This document shows, piece by piece, positions 25,788-36,498 of a stretch of DNA of 64,000 nucleotides. The notes beneath the pieces are model-generated. The model had not been told where the DNA came from. It worked only from the letters and a program-made list of their open reading frames with translations, and ran no database searches. The DNA comes from Rudanella lutea DSM 19387 (GTDB taxonomy: Bacteria; Bacteroidota; Bacteroidia; Cytophagales; Spirosomataceae). The translations under genes and the position numbers were made by a program. The DNA is taken from contig NZ_KB913013.1 of the NCBI RefSeq assembly GCF_000383955.1, forward strand, positions 3,987,694-4,051,693, given 5' to 3'. Numbering within the stretch: position 1 is the stretch's first letter; each line of letters starts with the position of its first letter.

Positions 25788-28700
25788 ATGAAAGTCTCGC
25801 CAACCGAGCCATTCCAGCTTGTTTATTCGTTACTGGAACATGAGTTTCTGGGCTATCTGATCGAGGCTTTTGTGGTACAACGCAATGCCAAAGGTGAGCT
25901 CACGCTTCAGAATCAGACCCTCTCGACCCAAAACGCGAGTGAGTTTGCCGATGGGCTCGACGAGCGCGACTTCGAACTCATTCGCCTGATCGATGCTATT
26001 CAGCAGGATATGGTGGTGAAAAAGTTTAACAGCCGGAAACTGCCCGCTATTGACTTTTTTCTGAAGGTCTACGACAGTCAGAAGGGCGATAAACTCTTGC
26101 AGGAAGCCATTGCCGGCTATCTCGAAAACATAAAGCCGCAGATTCTGGAACGATTGCAGGGAAAGCCCTTTTACATCATGGGTAAAGATGGCAACCCTGC
26201 CTGGATGCCTATCGAATGGCTGACCGAACCGGCCCGGGTACATTTCCATTTTGTACGAAACGAAGATTCAACGCACTACTTCCCCATTATCCGGCAGAAT
26301 CATCAGCGGGTCGATTTTCAGTTCAAAAACGCGATGATTCTCTGCGATGAGCCTGCCTGGATGCTCGTGGGGCAGTGTTTGTACCATTTTGCGCAAAATG
26401 TGGACGGTAAAAAACTCCGCCCCTTTTTGAACAAAAACCATATTGTGGTACCCCGTAAAGTCGAAGATGAGTATTACCGGCGGTTTGTGGTGCCCCTGAT
26501 TGCCAATTACGAGGTGTTTGCCAAAGGGTTTGAAATCCGGGCCGAAGTGCTCGACCCACAGCCGATTCTGACCGTAGCCGAGCATCGTACCACGCCCTCG
26601 CCGATATCGTCGGTGCTGGGAAATCAGCCGCGTCATCAACTTCAGACCACGGTTGAGGCCGCTGACGACGAAGACACCCGTCTGGCGTTCGACCTGTCGT
26701 TTCAGTACGGCACGTTCACGTTTCGGTTCGACAGCTTCTCAAGTCAGTCGAATGTAAGTCTGGAAAAAAAAGGCGACGACTATATTTTTCACAAGATTCG
26801 GCGCGACCTGCGGTTTGAGCGGCAGAAATTCACGTTTCTACGCGAACACGGCCTTGATCTGCGGCAGGGCCGTTTGTCGTTGCCTAAAACCGAAGCCTTC
26901 GATTGGCTGGCTGAGCAGAGTGCGGCCGTGCAGGAGGCCGGCTTTGTGTTGCAGCAGGATGTAGCCGACCGGAAGCGGTATTTTTTGGGGCGGTCGTCGA
27001 TTCAGATTACTATCCGCGAAAGCAACGACTGGTTCGATATTCACGCCAACGTGCAGTTTGGGCCGTATGAGATTCCGTTTATCAAGCTTCGGTCGTTGAT
27101 TATGGCGGGCAAGCGGGAGTTTTTGCTACCTAATGGCGAAACGGCCGTGATCCCCGAAGCCTGGTTTACGCGGTACTCCGAACTGCTTTCGTTTGTGGAA
27201 GAACCGGCGGCACACGGTATCGACCCGCTGACTCGTTCTGAACGGCTGATTCTGCAAAAGCATCATTTGGCATTGGTGCAGCAACTGGATCAGGATAGCC
27301 TGGCCGAAACGGTCATCAGTCGGCGGCTGGAGGAACTTCAAAGCTTTGAAGGCATCGAGAGCTCGCCTTTGCCGCAGCATTTCAACGGGGTGTTGCGACC
27401 CTACCAGAAAGCAGGCTATGACTGGATGAGTTTTTTGCGGCAGTTTCGGTTTGGCGGTTGCCTTGCCGACGACATGGGTCTGGGCAAAACCGTGATGACC
27501 CTGGCCATGTTGCAGGCGCAGAAAGAAATGGCCACCGGGGGCAAAGACGCCCGCGATGCCCCATCAAGCCCTTCGCTGCTGGTGATGCCTACCTCGCTAC
27601 TGTACAACTGGGAGCTGGAGGCCCGCAAGTTCACGCCCCACCTGCGTGTGATGCTGTACACGGGCACGTACCGCGAGAAAAACACGGCTCAGTTCAATAA
27701 TTACGACCTAATTCTGACCTCGTACGGCATTGTTCGGATCGATATTGATCTGCTCCGAACGTACCGGTTCAACTACGTGATCCTCGACGAATCGCAGGCT
27801 ATCAAGAATCCCTCGTCGCATATCACGAAAGCCGTTATGAACCTCAGTTCGGCTCATCGGCTGATTCTGACAGGTACCCCGCTCGAAAACAGTACGATGG
27901 ATTTGTGGAGTCAGATGACGTTTATCAATCCCGGCCTTTTGGGGAGCCAAACGTTTTTCCGGAACGAGTTTCAGATTCCGATTGAGAAACGGAACGACGA
28001 GCAAAAAACGCACAGGCTGTACGGGCTTATCAAGCCGTTTATGCTCCGGCGCAATAAATCGCAGGTAGCCACCGACCTCCCCGAAAAAGTGGAAAGCGTG
28101 CTCTATTGCGATATGACTGCCGAGCAGGAACAGCAATACGAAGAGGCTAAATCGTACTACCGAAACCTGATTCTGGAGCGTATTGAGGAAGACGGCATGG
28201 CTCGGTCGCAGATGGTGGTGTTGCAGGGTCTGACTAAGCTCCGGCAGATTGCCAACCACCCGCGCATGATCGACGAAAGTTACGAGGGCGACTCCGGCAA
28301 GATGGACGACGTGATCATGCGTATGGAAATCGCCATGGCCGAGGGGCACAAGATACTGGTGTTCAGTCAGTTTATAAAACACCTGAGTGTGATTCGGCAG
28401 TACCTAAAGGAGAAGCAGATTCGGTTTGCGTACCTCGACGGATCAACAACCGATCGGCAGGAGCAGGTGCACCTGTTTCAGACCGACGATCAGGTGAAAC
28501 TTTTCCTTATTTCGCTCAAGGCGGGTGGGCAGGGCCATAACCTGACTGCTGCCGACTACGTGTTTATTCTGGACCCCTGGTGGAACCCCGCGAGCGAGGC
28601 ACAGGCCGTAGACCGGGCGCACCGCATTGGGCAGCAGAAAACCGTGTTTACCTACAAGTTTATCACCAAAAACACGGTTGAGGAGAAGATTCTGGCTCTA

Positions 28701-28799
28701 CAACGCTCCAAGCAGAAACTGGCAAGCGAGCTGATTACCACCGAAGAGAGCTTCGTGAAATCGCTCACCAAAGAAGACGTGATGGCGTTGTTGGAGTAA
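25788..28799 (+). CDS. SNF2-family DNA-dependent ATPase/helicase
   Basis: A 1003-residue SWI2/SNF2 protein. The C-terminal half is the motor: motif I ADDMGLGKTVMTLAM (~556-570), motif II DESQ in ILDESQAIKNP, motif III LTGTPLENS, motif IV/V LDGSTTDRQEQV and FLISLKAGGQGHNLTAADYV, motif VI QAVDRAHRIGQQKTVFTYKFI. The N-terminal half (~1-500) is a Bacteroidota-type region with no SWIM zinc finger visible. These enzymes translocate on duplex DNA and remodel protein-DNA complexes. It stands alone, with a hairpin-bearing leader, and is convergent with the PRTase gene at its 3' end. No methylase or nuclease partner is nearby, so a housekeeping role is more likely than restriction. Confidence 0.95.
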   Translation: MKVSPTEPFQLVYSLLEHEFLGYLIEAFVVQRNAKGELTLQNQTLSTQNASEFADGLDERDFELIRLIDAIQQDMVVKKFNSRKLPAIDFFLKVYDSQKGDKLLQEAIAGYLENIKPQILERLQGKPFYIMGKDGNPAWMPIEWLTEPARVHFHFVRNEDSTHYFPIIRQNHQRVDFQFKNAMILCDEPAWMLVGQCLYHFAQNVDGKKLRPFLNKNHIVVPRKVEDEYYRRFVVPLIANYEVFAKGFEIRAEVLDPQPILTVAEHRTTPSPISSVLGNQPRHQLQTTVEAADDEDTRLAFDLSFQYGTFTFRFDSFSSQSNVSLEKKGDDYIFHKIRRDLRFERQKFTFLREHGLDLRQGRLSLPKTEAFDWLAEQSAAVQEAGFVLQQDVADRKRYFLGRSSIQITIRESNDWFDIHANVQFGPYEIPFIKLRSLIMAGKREFLLPNGETAVIPEAWFTRYSELLSFVEEPAAHGIDPLTRSERLILQKHHLALVQQLDQDSLAETVISRRLEELQSFEGIESSPLPQHFNGVLRPYQKAGYDWMSFLRQFRFGGCLADDMGLGKTVMTLAMLQAQKEMATGGKDARDAPSSPSLLVMPTSLLYNWELEARKFTPHLRVMLYTGTYREKNTAQFNNYDLILTSYGIVRIDIDLLRTYRFNYVILDESQAIKNPSSHITKAVMNLSSAHRLILTGTPLENSTMDLWSQMTFINPGLLGSQTFFRNEFQIPIEKRNDEQKTHRLYGLIKPFMLRRNKSQVATDLPEKVESVLYCDMTAEQEQQYEEAKSYYRNLILERIEEDGMARSQMVVLQGLTKLRQIANHPRMIDESYEGDSGKMDDVIMRMEIAMAEGHKILVFSQFIKHLSVIRQYLKEKQIRFAYLDGSTTDRQEQVHLFQTDDQVKLFLISLKAGGQGHNLTAADYVFILDPWWNPASEAQAVDRAHRIGQQKTVFTYKFITKNTVEEKILALQRSKQKLASELITTEESFVKSLTKEDVMALLE

Positions 28800-28805
28800 C
28801 GGGAG

Positions 28806-29309
28806 TTATTTCAACCACACCCCTTCGCGGTCGGGTTGGCCCAGAACCACTTCCACGTGTTCGGTGAGGGTAGTTGAGAGTTCGTATCCTTTATAATCGG
28901 CGGCTACGGGGTAGCGCGGGTGGTTGCGATCCACGAGCACGGCCACCTGCAATTTTCGCACCAGCACGCTCAGGAACGGCTGCAAACAGAATGCCAGTGT
29001 GCGCCCCGTGTAGAGCACATCGTCGAGCAAAATCACTACTTTATCGGTCAGGTCAACACCCTGCCCAGTCAGGTCGATGGCGGGCTGGGTTGTCTGCGAC
29101 TTGTCGAGGTTCACTTTGAGCAGCGTAACCGAGAACGGGGCTATCTGCCGCAATTCGCCCAGAAGCCGCTCGGCAAACACGTACCCCTCGCCCGCAACCC
29201 CGGCCAATACGACGGCTGGTTCATCGAAGTTGTTTTCGTAAATCTGAAAGGCAATGCGCCGAATCTTTTGACGAAGCTGCTCGGCGGACAAAATAGGCTG
29301 CGATGACAT
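28806..29309 (-). CDS. PyrR-like phosphoribosyltransferase
   Basis: A 167-residue type I PRTase. The PRPP loop VVILLDDVLYTGRTLAF (acidic pair then TGRT) is clear, and DRNHPRYPVAADYKGYELSTTLTEHVEV matches the C-terminal block of PyrR-type proteins. PyrR binds pyr mRNA leaders and has uracil PRTase activity. No pyrimidine genes lie nearby, so whether this copy regulates is unknown. The start at 29309 (MSSQPILS) is preferred over an in-frame ATG at 29336. Divergent from the DUF4783 gene. Confidence 0.85.
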   Translation of the reverse strand: MSSQPILSAEQLRQKIRRIAFQIYENNFDEPAVVLAGVAGEGYVFAERLLGELRQIAPFSVTLLKVNLDKSQTTQPAIDLTGQGVDLTDKVVILLDDVLYTGRTLAFCLQPFLSVLVRKLQVAVLVDRNHPRYPVAADYKGYELSTTLTEHVEVVLGQPDREGVWLK

Positions 29310-29414
29310 GCTGGAGAATATTGGGCCAAAACACAAAAGTCGCTACTTTTTAAGTGGAATGGCACGCCTTTTGGCACAATTTTCGCCCAAGGATGAGCAA
29401 ATTCTCCTCTCCAC

Positions 29415-30994
<1,580 letters not shown>

Positions 30995-31042
30995 CCAGCC
31001 GCATGGCATTAAAATCGGGTCGCTACTTTTTTAACGGGTTGC

Positions 31043-31230
31043 TACTGCTTAACTAAGAAGCGGTTTGAGTTAATCACTTTGGCCCGTAAGGGCGGCTTTT
31101 GGTCGTTGTCCGCGCCACTTTTTTGGGCCGTAGCGTTGCTACGACCTGCAAAAATTGGCTTGTCAGCAACCAAAATCCGCTCCCTACGGTCTCAAATCGC
31201 TAACTCAAACCGCTTCTTAGTTAAGCAGTA
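31043..31230. mobile_element. MITE-like palindromic element with TA flanks
   Basis: Perfect inverted arms lie at 31043-31072 and 31201-31230 (30 bases, the outer two being TA on each side). The interior is also nearly palindromic, down to an apical CGTAGC/GCTACG hairpin around 31132-31146, with long partial pairing (for example TTTTGGTCGTTG with CAACCAAAA). If TA is the target duplication the element is 184 bases, 31045-31228, ending CTGCTTAAC...GTTAAGCAG. No coding gene fits inside. This is the picture of a non-autonomous Tc1/mariner or IS630-type MITE. Confidence 0.6.
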
Positions 31231-31254
31231 CAGTGTTCCTATTTTATCATCGCT

Positions 31255-31262
31255 TATCTTTG
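31255..31262 (+). promoter_or_regulatory. -7 box of the YcxB-like gene (TATCTTTG)
   Basis: TATCTTTG matches TAnnTTTG and ends 20 bases before the chosen ATG at 31283. It starts 25 bases beyond the MITE-like element, so the -33 region falls close to or within its right edge. Confidence 0.55.
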
Positions 31263-31282
31263 TGCCTTCATTTTTAGGCAAC

Positions 31283-31852
31283 ATGACGATTAAAACGAAA
31301 CGATACGCCATTGACCAGAAAACGTACATCAACGTGGCTCTGAAACAGTGGCTTCGCGACAACTGGAAGTACATTTTTATTCCCATCGCCTTTATTTTTC
31401 TGAATGCCGTTCTGGGCATCACGGGTATTTATCCCAACATTTGGATCTACGTGGTGATTTTCCTGCTGACCATCCTGTACGTTCTGTTCTGGGCGGTGCA
31501 GATCACCGGTATTTCGCAGATGGAACAAAGTAAACCGCTGTTTGAGAAGTACGTTTACGAAATCGACAGCCGCCAGATTCTGATGCGCATCAACGCCAAA
31601 GAAGGGGGCTTGCTCAAGTGGGAGCAGATCAAGGCCGTGGAGAAAAATAAGAATGCGTACATTTTTTACCTGAACAGCGAAGACGCCCTCCGCAACGTAA
31701 AGGCTAACTGGTTTGCCAAGTTTGTGACCCGTGGCCTGTCGAAGGCGCAGTTCCTGTACCTGCCGTTCAACATTTTCACCAGCGACCATGATGTACGGTT
31801 TCTGGAAACGATTCTGAAGCGCAAGTCGCTGTTGCTCGAACCGGGCAACTAA
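31283..31852 (+). CDS. YcxB-like membrane protein
   Basis: A 189-residue protein with two membrane helices (about 30-50 IFIPIAFIFLNAVLGITGIY and 53-74 IYVVIFLLTILYVLFWAVQI), then a soluble YcxB-type domain (LLKWEQIKAVEKNKNAYIFYLNSEDALRN, QFLYLPFNIFTSDHDVRFLETILKRK). Function unknown. The start at 31283 follows a TATCTTTG promoter box; a longer in-frame start at 31079 lies inside the palindromic element upstream and is rejected. Confidence 0.75.
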   Translation: MTIKTKRYAIDQKTYINVALKQWLRDNWKYIFIPIAFIFLNAVLGITGIYPNIWIYVVIFLLTILYVLFWAVQITGISQMEQSKPLFEKYVYEIDSRQILMRINAKEGGLLKWEQIKAVEKNKNAYIFYLNSEDALRNVKANWFAKFVTRGLSKAQFLYLPFNIFTSDHDVRFLETILKRKSLLLEPGN

Positions 31853-31868
31853 CCTCCCGATTTACGAC

Positions 31869-31901
31869 GAAAAGCCCGGCTTGAAAAGGCTGGGCTTTTT
31901 G
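31869..31901 (+). terminator. Rho-independent terminator
   Basis: AAAGCCCGGC (31871-31880) pairs with GGCTGGGCTTT (31888-31898) around a short AT loop, followed by a T run, 16 bases after the YcxB-like gene's stop. Confidence 0.85.
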
Positions 31902-31959
31902 CTATTTTTACCGGTAACCTCCCCGTGTCCGGGGGCTAATCCGTCTCTCCCTTTACTGT

Positions 31960-34191
31960 ATGCACTTCTCCCTTCGCGGTTGGTTTACGGCTCTCTGTCT
32001 GGTAGGCACACTGACCACACAGGCGCAGTTGGCTCCGCCCAAACAAATTACCTTAGACGACATTTGGGGCCGTAACGCCGGTACGTTTACGCCCCGTACC
32101 GTGCAGGGGGTCAACTGGATGAAAGCCGGGGGCTTTTATACCACCCTTGCCGATGATCGGGTTGTGAAGTACTCCATTACCGACGGTAAAGCCGTAGATA
32201 CCTTGTTCGATGCGCGTACGGTGCGGGCGGGTGGGCAGGTACTATCGGTTGATGATTACCAGCTCAGCGCCGACGAACAAAAACTGCTGTTGACTACGGC
32301 CGAAGAGCCCATCTATCGGCGGTCGAGCCGGGCTACTTTTTACGTGTACGACCTCGGCACGCGGCAGCTGCGGCTGTTGAGTCAGGGCGAAAAGCAACAG
32401 TATGCGACCTTCTCGCCCGATGGCCGCAAAGTGGCTTTTGTTCGGGATAATAACCTGTTTACGGTCGATCTGGCAACGATGACTGAAAAGCAGCTGACTA
32501 CCGACGGCAAACGCAACGAAATTATCAATGGCGGGGCCGATTGGGTGTATGAAGAAGAATTCAGTATGGCCCGGGCGTTTGAATGGTCGCCCGATAGCCG
32601 CCGACTGGCGTTTATCCGGTTCGATGAGCGCGAGGTGCCCGAGTACAACATGCAGGTTTGGGGCGAGTTGTACCCGGCCGACTATAAGTTTAAGTACCCC
32701 AAAGCCGGCGACAACAACTCGCAGGTGAGCGTGTGGGTTGCCGATGCGCTAACTGGGCAAAAACTGCGAATGGAAACGGGAGCGCCAGCCGAAACGGACA
32801 TTTACCTGCCCCGGATCCAGTGGACCCGTAACCCAAATCTGTTGTCGATTCGGCGGCTTAATCGGCTTCAGACGCAGCTTGATTTGTTACACGCGGATGC
32901 TACAACGGGTAAGTCGGCGGTGATTCTGACCGAAACGCCGGTTAATACACTCGGTGGGCAGCCGTCGTATGTGGATCTCGAATTCACCGACGACCTCACG
33001 TATCTGGCCGATGGGCAGACGTTTATCTGGACAAGCGAACGCAGTGGCTTCAAGCACGTGTATCGCTACGACATGACCGGTCGGTTGCTCGGCCCCGTTA
33101 CGGCCGGTAACTACGAGGTGCTGGCCTTGCTCGGTGTGGATGAGAAAAAGCAGGTGGCGTATTACCTCTCGGCGGAGGTGTCGCCTTTGGAGAAACACCT
33201 TTACCGAATTGGTCTCGACGGACGCGGTAAGCAACGCCTGACCATGAACCGGGGCAGCTACTCGGCTAATTTCAGCCCCGACTTTGCGTACTACCTGCTC
33301 TCGCACACAACCGCCAATACGCCCCTGACTGTGAGCCTGTTTCGGGCGGGAGCCCCTGATGCCAAACCCCTCCGCGTGCTCGAAACCAACGAAAACCTGC
33401 GCCGACGGCTCAACCTGTACCCCTTGTCGGCCAAGCGGTTCTTTACGGTGCCTATTCCGACGGGTGAGCGGCTCAATGCCTGGATGATCCGGCCGGTTAA
33501 CTTCGACAGCACAAAGCGGCACCCGGTACTCATGTTTGTGTACGGAGGGCCAGGTTCGCAAACAGTTAAAAATGAGTGGGATAGTCGTGATTACTTCTGG
33601 TATCAGATGCTCGCTCAGAAAGGGTACATCATTGTGTCGGTCGATAACCGGGGCACCGGGGCGCGGGGCAACGCTTTCCGGACAGTCACGTATGGGCAAC
33701 TGGGTAAAATCGAAACGCAGGACCAGATCAGCGCGGCCAAATACCTCAAAACCTTGCCCTATGTAGACCCGGCACGGGTGGGAATCTGGGGTTGGAGCTA
33801 CGGGGGTTACATGACATCGCTCTGCATGACAATCGGAGCCGATGTGTTTAAAACCGGCATTGCCGTGGCGCCCGTGACCAACTGGCGTTTTTACGATACC
33901 ATTTACACCGAACGCTACCTTAAACGACCCCAGGATAACCCACAAGGATACGACGAAAACTCGCCCGTGACACACGCCGACAAGCTGAAAGGGAATTTTC
34001 TGCTTATTCACGGTACCGGGGATGATAACGTGCACTTCCAGAACTCCATTGAGTTTGTCAACGCGCTGGTAGCGGCCGGCAAACCGTTCCGGTCGTTTTA
34101 TTACCCCAACCGAAATCACGGCATTTACGGCGGCAACACCCGCCAGCACCTGTACCAGATGATGACGGAGTTTATTCTGGAGAAGTTATAA
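31960..34191 (+). CDS. S9 family dipeptidyl peptidase IV-like protease, secreted
   Basis: A 743-residue S9B-type peptidase. A signal peptide (1-22, ending TQAQ) sends it to the periplasm. The DPP-IV N-terminal beta-propeller runs to ~480 (YATFSPDGRKVAFVRDNNLFTVDL, GGADWVYEEEFSMARAFEWSPD, which holds the Glu pair that binds the substrate amino terminus). The catalytic domain has S613 in GWSYGGY, the acid in HGTGDDNVHFQ (~688-689) and H720 in PNRNHGIYGG. It should release X-Pro dipeptides from peptides. Intact and full length; followed by a 30-base-arm hairpin. Confidence 0.95.
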   Translation: MHFSLRGWFTALCLVGTLTTQAQLAPPKQITLDDIWGRNAGTFTPRTVQGVNWMKAGGFYTTLADDRVVKYSITDGKAVDTLFDARTVRAGGQVLSVDDYQLSADEQKLLLTTAEEPIYRRSSRATFYVYDLGTRQLRLLSQGEKQQYATFSPDGRKVAFVRDNNLFTVDLATMTEKQLTTDGKRNEIINGGADWVYEEEFSMARAFEWSPDSRRLAFIRFDEREVPEYNMQVWGELYPADYKFKYPKAGDNNSQVSVWVADALTGQKLRMETGAPAETDIYLPRIQWTRNPNLLSIRRLNRLQTQLDLLHADATTGKSAVILTETPVNTLGGQPSYVDLEFTDDLTYLADGQTFIWTSERSGFKHVYRYDMTGRLLGPVTAGNYEVLALLGVDEKKQVAYYLSAEVSPLEKHLYRIGLDGRGKQRLTMNRGSYSANFSPDFAYYLLSHTTANTPLTVSLFRAGAPDAKPLRVLETNENLRRRLNLYPLSAKRFFTVPIPTGERLNAWMIRPVNFDSTKRHPVLMFVYGGPGSQTVKNEWDSRDYFWYQMLAQKGYIIVSVDNRGTGARGNAFRTVTYGQLGKIETQDQISAAKYLKTLPYVDPARVGIWGWSYGGYMTSLCMTIGADVFKTGIAVAPVTNWRFYDTIYTERYLKRPQDNPQGYDENSPVTHADKLKGNFLLIHGTGDDNVHFQNSIEFVNALVAAGKPFRSFYYPNRNHGIYGGNTRQHLYQMMTEFILEKL

Positions 34192-34194
34192 AAG

Positions 34195-34275
34195 GAGGAG
34201 GTAGGAGTGAGAAGTGAGAATGCTCCGCAAGAGTAGGCTGGCGCAAGCATTCTCACTTCTCACTCCTATCTCCTC
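34195..34275. terminator. Long inverted repeat with 7-base periodicity after the DPP-IV gene
   Basis: Arms 34195-34224 and 34246-34275 pair over 30 bases with a single G-T position. The arms contain 7-base steps (GGAGTGA, GAAGTGA; on the other side TCTCACT, TCTCACT, CCTATCT, CCTCACT). Followed by TCCTTTTG, it likely terminates the upstream gene. Confidence 0.75.
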
Positions 34276-34287
34276 ACTCCTTTTGTG

Positions 34288-34295
34288 TATCTTTG
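34288..34295 (+). promoter_or_regulatory. -7 box of the Uma2 gene (TATCTTTG)
   Basis: TATCTTTG fits TAnnTTTG and ends 18 bases before the ATG at 34314, directly after the hairpin of the preceding gene. Confidence 0.55.
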
Positions 34296-34313
34296 GTAAA
34301 AGGACAGACAGTT

Positions 34314-34898
34314 ATGCAAGCGATCACTCTTCAGATACCCCGACGGATAGATATTTTCTCCGACGATGAGCTGTACGATTTCTGCGCAGCAAATCCTGAA
34401 TTACGTATTGAGCGCGATGAAAACGGTCAAATCATCATTATGCCACCTACCGGATTAGAATCAAGTTTCGTAAACAACGAGCTACAGACGGAGACCAGCG
34501 TTTGGAACCGCAAGACAAAAGCAGGCCGTGTGTCCGATTCTAATGGCGGTTATAAACTGCCCGACAACTCCATGCGCGCACCGGATGTAGGTTGGGTGAG
34601 CAATGAGCGACTCGCAACCGTTACGGCAGAGCAACTGAAAAAATTTGCTCCAGTCACGCCGGACTTCGTCATCGAAGTTCGTTCTGAATCAGATGGTTTG
34701 GCGGAGTTGAAAGCAAAAATGAATAAATGGCTTGCCAACGGTGTTCGCCTGGCATGGCTGGTAGATACGCAGGAGCAGACAACTATCGTCTACCGCCCAA
34801 ATCAAGTCCCTGAAGAGGTTCCCTTCGGCCAAACACTCTCTGGCGAAGATGTACTAATTGGGTTTACGCTGAACGTAAAGGAAGTTTTGGGGTTGTAG
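34314..34898 (+). CDS. Uma2 family (DUF820) putative endonuclease
   Basis: A 194-residue Uma2/DUF820 protein of the PD-(D/E)xK superfamily: FSDDELYDFCAANPELRIERDENGQIIIMPP at the N-terminus, GGYKLPDNSMRAPDVGWVSNERL (the D of PD) and FVIEVRSESDGLAELKAKMNKWLANGVRLAWLVD (E-x-R/K centre, with the K helix). The family is abundant in cyanobacteria and some Bacteroidota; its biological role is unknown. The start at 34314 is 18 bases after a promoter box. AT content is a little higher than that of the neighbours. Confidence 0.88.
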   Translation: MQAITLQIPRRIDIFSDDELYDFCAANPELRIERDENGQIIIMPPTGLESSFVNNELQTETSVWNRKTKAGRVSDSNGGYKLPDNSMRAPDVGWVSNERLATVTAEQLKKFAPVTPDFVIEVRSESDGLAELKAKMNKWLANGVRLAWLVDTQEQTTIVYRPNQVPEEVPFGQTLSGEDVLIGFTLNVKEVLGL

Positions 34899-34929
34899 GT
34901 CGCAAACCTCCACTATTCCTCATCTCCCT

Positions 34930-36462
34930 TTAATTTGTTAGAATAGCCAGCCAGGTTGTTACGCCTTCAACGTAGTTACCCAGCCGCAGGTTTTCGTTGG
35001 GGGCATGTTGGTTATTGTCCAGATTAACCATCGGGACATGAATAGCGGGGATATTGAGCGTCCGAAGAAACGGAACAATAGGCACTGAACCGCCTGTCAT
35101 CCGAATTTTGACTGGCTCGCGCCCGAAGGCCCGCACCATAGCCCGCGTGAGCCAGACATCTTCGGGAATACCGATTTCGGTCCGAAACGGCAACATCTCA
35201 CCGCTGCTTTGTAGTTGAATGAGTTTGGGGTACTGCATCCGTTCGGCTTCGGTAGGTTCATGGTCCAGAATGGTGTACCCTTTACGTTGGATGTACTGAC
35301 GGACCAGGCCAATCAGCCGCGCCGGGTCTGTTTCGGGCACCAGCCGCAGGTCCAGCTCCGCAACGGCCCGGTCGGGAATTACCGTGCCGGCCTGCTTACC
35401 CACGTAGGCACTCTGCAAACCCCGAATATTGAGCGACGGATACTGCAAGGCTTCCTGGTAGTTGCGTCCCACCTTGTCAGGAGTGGCAAAGCCCACTGTT
35501 TTGGCGATCTGAGCCGGGTCGTCGGGAACGGCGGCCATAATCTGAGCCGCTTTGGGATCAATGGTAATTCCGTCGTAATACCCCGGAATAGTCACGCGGC
35601 CATCTTCGTCTTTCATGCTCGCCAGCAGTTGCGCCATGCGTAGGGCCGGGTTGGGGGCGTAATTGCCGTAATGCCCGCTATGCTGAGGGCCACGTGGGCC
35701 GTAGGTAGTGAGCGTAACGGTGGCGATGCCCCGGCAACCGTAAATCAGGGTAGGCAGGTTGGAGAGGTGCCGCCCTCCGTCCATGACCAGCAGCAAGTCG
35801 GCTGCGAGTTCGTCTTTATGGGCCTGAACGGTTTGAGCGAGGTGCGGAGAACCAATCTCTTCTTCACTATCCAAAATCACCTTCAGATTGTAGCGTTGCG
35901 GAATTTTCTCTTTTTCCAGCGCGGTCAGAGCCGCCAGCAACATGGCGATGGGGCCTTTGTCGTCGGAGGAGGACCGGCCAAAAATTCGCCAGTCGGGCGA
36001 TGCGTTCTCGGTCTGGAGACGGGTCCAGTCGAGCGGGGTCCAGCTGCCGTCGGGGTTACGTTGTTTTAGCACCGGCTCGTAAGGGTCGGGTTGTTGCCAC
36101 TGGGCGGGTACTACCGGTTGCCCGTCGAAGTGCATGTATAGCAGCAGGGTTTTAGGCTGTCCGGTTTGGGTTTTTATTGGTGCTGAAAGAGGCTTCTCGG
36201 CCAGAATCAACGGGTTCGATGGGGTGTTGAGCAAGGATACCCGAAAGCCTCGCTGCTCGAAGGCCTGCCGTAGCCAGTCGATATTGGGTTGCATCTGCCC
36301 CTCGATATGCGCATTGTTCGGGATACGCAACAGTGCCTGCAAATCAGCGTACGACTGCCGAATGTGTTTTTGGGTAATGGCCTGCAGTTGGCTTGTGGTT
36401 GGGGCCTGTGCGCGCACCGACAAGGCCGCCAGGGTAGTCAGTACAAGTAGTGCATGTTTCAT
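34930..36462 (-). CDS. M20 family metallo-dipeptidase, secreted
   Basis: A 510-residue M20 peptidase with a signal peptide (1-19, ending VRAQA). Metal and catalytic residues are seen in LYMHFDGQPVVP (first His and Asp), GRSSSDDKGPIAMLL (bridging Asp), LDSEEEIGSPHL (general-base Glu pair) and the C-terminal NLDNNQHAPNENLRLGNY (last His). A dimerisation domain lies between about 245 and 370. Most similar in layout to CPG2/carnosinase-like dipeptidases; exact substrate unknown. Divergent from the frameshifted MBL gene, with only 36 bases between start codons. Confidence 0.92.
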   Translation of the reverse strand: MKHALLVLTTLAALSVRAQAPTTSQLQAITQKHIRQSYADLQALLRIPNNAHIEGQMQPNIDWLRQAFEQRGFRVSLLNTPSNPLILAEKPLSAPIKTQTGQPKTLLLYMHFDGQPVVPAQWQQPDPYEPVLKQRNPDGSWTPLDWTRLQTENASPDWRIFGRSSSDDKGPIAMLLAALTALEKEKIPQRYNLKVILDSEEEIGSPHLAQTVQAHKDELAADLLLVMDGGRHLSNLPTLIYGCRGIATVTLTTYGPRGPQHSGHYGNYAPNPALRMAQLLASMKDEDGRVTIPGYYDGITIDPKAAQIMAAVPDDPAQIAKTVGFATPDKVGRNYQEALQYPSLNIRGLQSAYVGKQAGTVIPDRAVAELDLRLVPETDPARLIGLVRQYIQRKGYTILDHEPTEAERMQYPKLIQLQSSGEMLPFRTEIGIPEDVWLTRAMVRAFGREPVKIRMTGGSVPIVPFLRTLNIPAIHVPMVNLDNNQHAPNENLRLGNYVEGVTTWLAILTN

Positions 36463-36498
36463 GACGGAAATTACGAACCGTTCGCCGAATTTTGCTCT

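Noticed and set aside
25788-28799. Restriction or DISARM-type system around the SNF2 helicase
   Set aside because: The helicase stands alone; neighbours are a YigZ protein and a PRTase, with no methylase, nuclease or PLD protein.
31079-31282. N-terminal extension of the YcxB-like gene
   Set aside because: These codons lie within the palindromic element and upstream of the TATCTTTG promoter box, so the ATG at 31283 is the real start.
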